Source of the DNA: a virus
Length of the DNA: 45,863 nt
Direction: 5' to 3' (one strand)
IMG/VR virus record: IMGVR_UViG_3300021420_000059
Coordinates: 1 to 45,863 of that record
Below are positions 41,589-45,863 of this stretch, one piece after another (position 1 is the stretch's first letter; every line of letters begins with the position of its first letter). The position numbers were made by a program, and so were the translations under genes. The notes beneath the pieces were generated by a model that saw only the letters and a program-made list of their open reading frames with translations, did no database searches and had not been told where the DNA came from.

Positions 41589-41851
41589 TTGGACTTCCTG
41601 TATTTGTTGCCTTCCGTGCCGAACGCCGAGGTGTGGCTCGTCGCCGGGTGGCGCTTGTGCTCGCCCTTGGCGTAGCCGTGGCTCTTCATCGCCGTCGAGA
41701 AGCTGCTCTTGCGCGCCGGCAGCTTCGTCGGGCCGCGCGCGTGATCCGCCGCCGAAAAGTCCTCTCCGACGGACTGCGGAATGCCGATCGTGCTGTTGCC
41801 CGCGGCTGCCGCGTGCATAGCTGCTTGCTGAGCTCGAGATACGCTTGGCAT
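41585..41851 (-). CDS. Small protein (88 residues)
   Basis: 88 residues from ATG 41851, overlapping the previous stop (TGATG). It begins MPSVSRAQQAAMHAAAAGN, a start shared by small conserved phage and bacterial proteins, followed by GIPQSVGEDFSAADH and a basic end, NKYRKSK. Function unknown. Confidence 0.6.
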   Translation of the reverse strand: MPSVSRAQQAAMHAAAAGNSTIGIPQSVGEDFSAADHARGPTKLPARKSSFSTAMKSHGYAKGEHKRHPATSHTSAFGTEGNKYRKSK

Positions 41852-42024
41852 CAGACTTTCCCCACGCCCGGGAGCCATGGCGCCGGGGCTGCTTCGCTAG
41901 TGTTATCAACGCCTTGCGGCAACCGGATGCGCGCCTGCGCGGCCGGATGAATCTTGGTCGTCGGCTTCATCGGGCTGGCAATTTTCGGGGCCTTGAATTT
42001 CCCCCCTCCGCCGATCTTCATCAT
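41851..42024 (-). CDS. Small protein (57 residues) with HPAA motif
   Basis: ATG 42024 overlaps the previous stop (ATGA), and its stop is TGATG with the next. Basic and Pro-rich (GKFKAPKIASPMKPTTKIHP, then AAQARIRLPQ). It contains IHPAA, as do its neighbours. It is too short for most gene finders but coupled on both sides. Confidence 0.55.
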   Translation of the reverse strand: MMKIGGGGKFKAPKIASPMKPTTKIHPAAQARIRLPQGVDNTSEAAPAPWLPGVGKV

Positions 42025-42203
42025 TTGCGCCCCAGCATGCCGGGTCGGCCCCCATTGACGGGGTTCTGCGCCGGGCCCTTGTTCAGGGCCGCGGCAGCGG
42101 CCGGATGGATGGCATTCGCCTTGTAGGCCATGCCGGTCGCGCCGGGGTTCGGTAGCGGGAAGCTACCGGGAACGCCCGGGGATGTCTGGCGTCCCATGCC
42201 CAT
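42021..42203 (-). CDS. Small protein (60 residues) with HPAA motif
   Basis: ATG 42203 overlaps the previous stop (TAATG). Pro/Gly/Ala-rich, with MAYKANAIHPAAAAALNKGP and end GGRPGMLGRK. Same IHPAA motif as neighbours. Unknown function. Confidence 0.55.
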   Translation of the reverse strand: MGMGRQTSPGVPGSFPLPNPGATGMAYKANAIHPAAAAALNKGPAQNPVNGGRPGMLGRK

Positions 42204-42568
42204 TATCGGTTGCCGTTGCCGCCGCCGAACGTCGGCCGTACGGGCTGCGTCGTCATGCGACCGGGAGCCGCTGCAGCGGGATGGACCGGGGCTGCCGGGC
42301 CGTTGGGCTTCGCGATGTTCGGGGCGCCTAGGCCGGCCGGGCGCACTGCGGGGGCGGCGGGAGCCGCCGGCGCGGGCTGGCGCGGCGCAGGAGCCGGCTG
42401 CGGGATCGCCGGGGCGACCTGCCGCGGGGCCGGGGCCGGCTGCGGGATCGCGGGGGCGACCTGTCGCGGCGCAGGGGCCGCCTGCGGAATCGCCGGCGCC
42501 TGGGTCGGGGCCGGGGGAGCGCCACCGGCAGGCATGCCGGGGGCGGAAGGGGGAGCCATGCCGGCCAT
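42203..42568 (-). CDS. Pro/Ala-rich repeat protein (121 residues) with HPAA motif
   Basis: ATG 42568 overlaps the previous stop (TAATG). Three tandem copies of a 14-residue unit (APAIPQPAPAPRQV, residues 24-65) are followed by a region containing APVHPAAAAPGRM. It is fully disordered in character. It may be a spacer or virion-tethered protein. Unknown family. Confidence 0.6.
   Translation of the reverse strand: MAGMAPPSAPGMPAGGAPPAPTQAPAIPQAAPAPRQVAPAIPQPAPAPRQVAPAIPQPAPAPRQPAPAAPAAPAVRPAGLGAPNIAKPNGPAAPVHPAAAAPGRMTTQPVRPTFGGGNGNR
42374..42499 (-). repeat. Three 42-bp tandem repeats encoding Pro/Ala units
   Basis: Three imperfect 42-base copies on the minus strand encode APAIPQ(A/P)APAPRQ(V/P). 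They are the most repetitive stretch of the small-gene cluster and could vary in copy number between isolates. Confidence 0.8.
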
Positions 42569-42789
42569 TATTTGTTACCTCCGGAGAAGATTGGGGCGCC
42601 TACTGGGGCACCGTAATTGCCGGGCGAGCTCGCCTTGGTGCTCGGATTCACGAACTTGGCAGGACCCGAGCCACCAACAGCCGACGGGTGCGGGGGATTG
42701 CCGCCGCCCGACATGCGGTCTGCGGTCTCCTGCACCGTCTCGCCGCCCGTGGTCGGGTTGCGAGGCTCTGCTTTTGTAGGATCTGCCAT
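42568..42789 (-). CDS. Small unknown protein (73 residues)
   Basis: ATG 42789, first gene after the portal gap. Polar, Gly/Pro/Ser-rich (SGGGNPPHPSAVGGSG) with no hydrophobic core. Unknown function; coupled to the next gene by TAATG. Confidence 0.55.
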   Translation of the reverse strand: MADPTKAEPRNPTTGGETVQETADRMSGGGNPPHPSAVGGSGPAKFVNPSTKASSPGNYGAPVGAPIFSGGNK

Positions 42790-42812
42790 GACCCTTCATA
42801 CCCCTTTTTCGA

Positions 42813-42841
42813 ACTTTCGTGTACCTTGAGTACGCGAAAGT
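42813..42841. promoter_or_regulatory. 12-bp inverted repeat after the portal gene
   Basis: ACTTTCGTGTAC (42813-42824) and GTACGCGAAAGT (42830-42841) are inverted with one difference around a CTTGA loop, in the 58-base gap between portal and the next gene. No T tract follows on the minus strand, so it is more likely a processing hairpin, a weak pause site or a protein site than an intrinsic terminator. Confidence 0.45.
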
Positions 42842-42847
42842 GTGAAC

Positions 42848-45244
42848 TTACTTCGGCGGAAACCCCTTGCCGGGCGCCGGCTTGGGCTTCGGCTTTGCCG
42901 CGTCGACCGCCTGCTTGCGCGCGTCGGCGGAGCGCTGATGCGCCCCGTCGGCCCGCTTCAAGTTGACCTCGGCCAGCCGGTTGCCTTCCTTCGCCGCCCC
43001 GATGTCGCGCAGCGTCTTGTTCTTGTTCGACGCGATCTCTTCCTGCGTCATGTTCTTGAGGTGCCCCATCGTCTCAGTCGTATTCAGCTGCGCCATGCGC
43101 CACTCGTGGTTCTGCTGGTTCGCCGCGGTCTCGCGCGCGTCGCGCTGATCGGCTTCCTTGCCGCGCTGCTGGAGCTCCTGCATCTTGACCATGACTTCCG
43201 GCGGCGGGACAGGCGGCACTGCGGTCTTCATGTGTTCCGTAAGCTCCTGATCGTCCATGAAGAATCGCGAGGCGTCCTTGTATCCAAGGGCGCCGAAGAT
43301 CTCATCCGCCACTTCGAGGCTCTTCAACCGCCGCGCCATGTCGGGCAGCTGGATGACGTTGGAAATGCCGAAGGTGATCTTCTGCACGCGCTTCACGGGG
43401 TCCGTGTTGCCGATGCCGACGTTGATCGTCACCGTCAGATTCTGCTGCAGCAGGTCGTCCGTCACGACGTCCGTGCCGTCGCGCTGCCACAGCGGCGTGC
43501 TGCGGGCGGCAATCGCCAGCACCACGTGGTCGGTCTCGTACATCTGCTCCATGCGCACGAGCTGGCGCAGCACCGGCTGCATCCATGTCTCGAAGAAGAG
43601 CTTGATGCCGTAATCCTGCACCGCGCCCGCCGCCCCTTGAAGGACGTCCATGCTGCCCGCTCGGTCCATCTGCTTGCCGCCGGCGGCAATGCTGGACTGA
43701 CCGAACCCGCCCACTAAGTCATCGAGGTCTTGAGCAAGCCGGTCCTGCTCTTGATATGAACTCTGCGTCACGTCAGGGGTATTGACAACTTGGACGTCCT
43801 TCTCGGGATCGTTCGTCATCACGCCGCCGCCCGGGACGTTGCGCATGAGCGCATCGAGGTCCATCTGCGAGCCGCGGCGGATGAAGTAGCGCTTGTTCAG
43901 CGCGAGACGTACGTTATCCAGTCGCTGGTTTGCTACGGAGTTGATTTCCTCCTGCAACTGCGCCATCTGGGCAACGTCGCCATCGGGGTAGTTTCGGTTG
44001 GTCTCGATCGCGGAGAACCCCACTACGAACGGCCGTTCGCCGGGCTGCAGGTGAGGGTACATCTCCGTGAGCGGGATCGGGTCGCTCAACACCAGCTGGG
44101 TGCCGAGAGTCCAGAAGGCCACGTCAACGCCGCCCTCGCGGACGATGTTAAGGTGGGCCCAGACCATCATGAATTCGTCCGACGCCTTGTCGGTCGTCGG
44201 GTCCACGCGGCGGTAGCCTTCGCGGGCGCGCCGGGTGCGGTTGTCGATGTTCTCTTTCGCCGCAGAGACAATCTCCCCGAGGGAGTACTTGCGCCAGATC
44301 GGCTGGCCCGTCTTGGGGCTGTCCATATTCATGCGCTTGAGCACGTCGCCCGCGTACATGCCCATCATGTAGCACAGCGTGGGGCTCGATTGCGCGGGAT
44401 TGCGCCAGTCGCACATCGGGTCGAAGAGGAAACACTCGGGCGGAATGATGTCCACCTGCGGCATGTCCACGATGATTCGCAACTGCTCGCGGCCCATCGG
44501 CAGCATCTCGCCGTCATCGCCCGCCGGCGCCATGATCGGGCGATCCTGATCGTCAAACGCCGGGACGATCTCCTTCACCTGCTCGAAGCGCCAGTACTGA
44601 TGCGACACGCAGATGCCATAGACCTTCGTGTCCTGAAAGGCGCCCTGCGCGGTGAGGAACCAGTTCCACGGCACGACCTCGAGCCGCTTCTGGAGTAGCG
44701 CCTTGTTGACCTTCGCCGAGACAACCTGCTGATCGTTCGTCGGGTCAGACGCGGTGATGTCCATGTAATCTTGGGTCGCGAAGGCCGCGGCCGCGTGGGC
44801 CGCCTCGGAAGCCTTCGTGTTGGCGCGCGTCTTCGGACGGAACGTCCGGGCGCGCTTCCAGTCCCGGCGCGTGTAGGGCGTTGCCGGCCCGTGCTCGCCG
44901 TGGAAGTGATGCAGGTTGCGCTCCCATCCAAGCGTGATGTTCGCCTCGATGTAGTCGCGGCCGTTCAGGTAGATGTCGGTGGCCTTCTGGATGCACCAGC
45001 CATCGGATTCCTGCGTGCCCTGATTGCCGCGCGCCTGTCCCATGCCGCCCGCGGGATCCGCGATGTTGACGGCTGGGTTGTTGAGCTCGTGGCCGCCGGT
45101 CGTAGGCGGCCGCGGATCGCCGGCTGAGCTCGCCGCCATGCCCGGGGGCAAGTCCGCCGGGGTGCGCGTGTACTCGTAGGCCGGATCGACTGCTAGGGGG
45201 CGCGTCTCTGCTATGGAGCTGCGGCTGGGCTCGTTACTTGCCAC
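42848..45244 (-). CDS. Portal protein
   Basis: 798 residues from ATG 45244, eleven-base overlap with the gene before. It has the expected large portal layout: a disordered start, DIYLNGRDYIEANITLGWER, wing-like PTNDQQVVSAKVNKALLQKR, stem and crown helices, and a long helical end (EVMVKMQELQQRGKEADQRD, MGHLKNMTQEEIASNKNKTL). Position next to terminase confirms the role: a ring of 12 at the head vertex for DNA entry. Confidence 0.88.
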   Translation of the reverse strand: MASNEPSRSSIAETRPLAVDPAYEYTRTPADLPPGMAASSAGDPRPPTTGGHELNNPAVNIADPAGGMGQARGNQGTQESDGWCIQKATDIYLNGRDYIEANITLGWERNLHHFHGEHGPATPYTRRDWKRARTFRPKTRANTKASEAAHAAAAFATQDYMDITASDPTNDQQVVSAKVNKALLQKRLEVVPWNWFLTAQGAFQDTKVYGICVSHQYWRFEQVKEIVPAFDDQDRPIMAPAGDDGEMLPMGREQLRIIVDMPQVDIIPPECFLFDPMCDWRNPAQSSPTLCYMMGMYAGDVLKRMNMDSPKTGQPIWRKYSLGEIVSAAKENIDNRTRRAREGYRRVDPTTDKASDEFMMVWAHLNIVREGGVDVAFWTLGTQLVLSDPIPLTEMYPHLQPGERPFVVGFSAIETNRNYPDGDVAQMAQLQEEINSVANQRLDNVRLALNKRYFIRRGSQMDLDALMRNVPGGGVMTNDPEKDVQVVNTPDVTQSSYQEQDRLAQDLDDLVGGFGQSSIAAGGKQMDRAGSMDVLQGAAGAVQDYGIKLFFETWMQPVLRQLVRMEQMYETDHVVLAIAARSTPLWQRDGTDVVTDDLLQQNLTVTINVGIGNTDPVKRVQKITFGISNVIQLPDMARRLKSLEVADEIFGALGYKDASRFFMDDQELTEHMKTAVPPVPPPEVMVKMQELQQRGKEADQRDARETAANQQNHEWRMAQLNTTETMGHLKNMTQEEIASNKNKTLRDIGAAKEGNRLAEVNLKRADGAHQRSADARKQAVDAAKPKPKPAPGKGFPPK

Positions 45245-45689
45245 GGTTCTTGTTCCATGCTTCCACGGTGTCGCGCGAGTCCACGGTGTTCACGTTGTCT
45301 TGAAAGTCGCGCGGCATCTGTTCGATGTCGTAGGGGTCGATGATCCGACCGCGTGTCACGCCGAAGCGCTCGAGGATCTCGCCGGCGGCCTTGCGGCAGC
45401 GCGGCAGGAGCGCGGCGATGTTGTCGCGCTTCATGTGGAGGCGGTAGCCCATGCGCTTGTTCAGCCCGGGGGCGCTGAGGACGACGCACTCGTTGCGCGT
45501 GTCGACGTTGACTTCCCACTGCCGGTTTGGGTAGGTACGGACGAGGTCTTCCCCGATTTTCTTGGCGATGTGATACTCGAGGAGCGCCGCCTTCTTCTCG
45601 TGGCTCTCTTCCGGCAGCACCTGATTGAAGTCGATGATGGGCGCGTTGCCCTTCTCCCCCTGATAGAACCGCGCTTTGGCTTCGCTCAT
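45234..45689 (-). CDS. Conserved protein between terminase and portal (151 residues)
   Basis: ATG 45689 overlaps the terminase stop (ATGA). Mixed alpha/beta soluble protein (EYHIAKKIGEDLVRTYPNRQ, WEVNVDTRNECVVLSAPGLN, RCRKAAGEILERFGVTRG). No family recognised, but a gene of this size at this place is common in related phages; a packaging helper is possible. Confidence 0.65.
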   Translation of the reverse strand: MSEAKARFYQGEKGNAPIIDFNQVLPEESHEKKAALLEYHIAKKIGEDLVRTYPNRQWEVNVDTRNECVVLSAPGLNKRMGYRLHMKRDNIAALLPRCRKAAGEILERFGVTRGRIIDPYDIEQMPRDFQDNVNTVDSRDTVEAWNKNRGK

Positions 45690-45863
45690 GTCGGGGCCTC
45701 CGGCTCAAATGACTCATCCTCGGGTTCGAAGCTGTTGCGTATCAGGTCGCCCAGCTCCTCGGCGAAGGTGTGGCACAGCGCATCAGCCTCGTCGGGCGAC
45801 GCTAAACCGCGCTTTTTCATATCCTTCTTCCGCTCAAGCCTTATACGTTCTTTGTCGTCGTAG
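45686..45863 (-). CDS. terL: Terminase large subunit, C-terminal end only
   Basis: The last 58 codons are visible; the rest lies beyond the right edge. DDKERIRLERKKDMKKRGLA followed by SPDEADALCHTFAEE is the characteristic C-terminal nuclease-domain ending of phage large terminases (the conserved Asp in SPDxADA). The last residues are acidic (EPEDESFEPEAP). The enzyme cuts and pumps DNA into heads. Confidence 0.85.
   Translation of the reverse strand, partial: YDDKERIRLERKKDMKKRGLASPDEADALCHTFAEELGDLIRNSFEPEDESFEPEAPT

Noticed and set aside
1-45863. Window as a complete circular genome
   Set aside because: Joining the ends would continue the terminase frame into the antisense of the left-hand gene rather than into terminase-like sequence, so both edges are arbitrary cuts.
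1-45863. tRNA genes, CRISPR arrays, integrase or T7-type RNA polymerase
   Set aside because: None was seen on either strand; repeats found are coding repeats within single genes.

Overview
The window is a 45.9-kb piece of a GC-rich, double-stranded DNA tailed-phage genome. Virion genes recognised by sequence character are a terminase C-terminus, portal, scaffold-like protein, HK97-type major capsid protein, SU10-type adaptor, tail nozzle/hub, tail fibre and internal virion proteins. There is no tape-measure gene, tail tube or sheath, which points to a short-tailed (podovirus-type) phage. A Gram-negative host is inferred from lipopolysaccharide (LPS) enzymes: two ADP-heptose pathway homologues, a family 9 glycosyltransferase and a PagL-like lipid A deacylase. 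No RNA polymerase, integrase, tRNA or CRISPR array is visible. Both ends cut through genes (an unknown gene at the left, terminase at the right), and the terminase frame does not continue across a joined end, so this is not a complete circle.

Layout: (1) bases 3-1414 hold the tail of an unknown gene, a palindrome-rich gap, and a stand-alone beta-rich protein gene with its own leader hairpin and a strong terminator. (2) 1452-7116 (+) is a sugar/LPS island: two methyltransferases, a GT9 glycosyltransferase, an HNH endonuclease, a small zinc-finger protein, an HldE-type kinase, a cupin, an HldE-type nucleotidyltransferase and an exported PagL-like protein. (3) 7118-7819 (+) has four tiny overlapping genes. 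(4) 7816-19094 (+) is the replication and recombination block: AEP primase-D5 helicase, DnaQ-like exonuclease, a possible dNTP pyrophosphohydrolase, YqaJ exonuclease, DUF2815 ssDNA-binding protein, family A DNA polymerase, VRR-NUC nuclease and SNF2-type helicase. One minus-strand gene (10474-10788) interrupts it. (5) 19084-45863 (-) is the late block, read from the right: terminase, portal, many tiny proteins, scaffold, capsid, adaptor, tail, internal virion proteins, an 1,796-residue virion protein with an embedded metallopeptidase signature, then the lysis genes and a zincin. The two blocks converge near 19090.

Genes are tightly packed; most neighbours join by ATGA, GTGA or TAATG overlaps, which implies translational coupling. 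GTG and TTG starts are common. The most interesting part is the LPS island, which could let the phage rebuild the heptose region and lipid A of its host's outer membrane during infection. A second notable feature is a set of short peptide motifs shared between different virion genes: YWDxDM repeats in two proteins near 26-28 kb and an HPAA motif in four small proteins near 41.4-42.5 kb. Functions are assigned from residues and family patterns read by eye; no database search was run.
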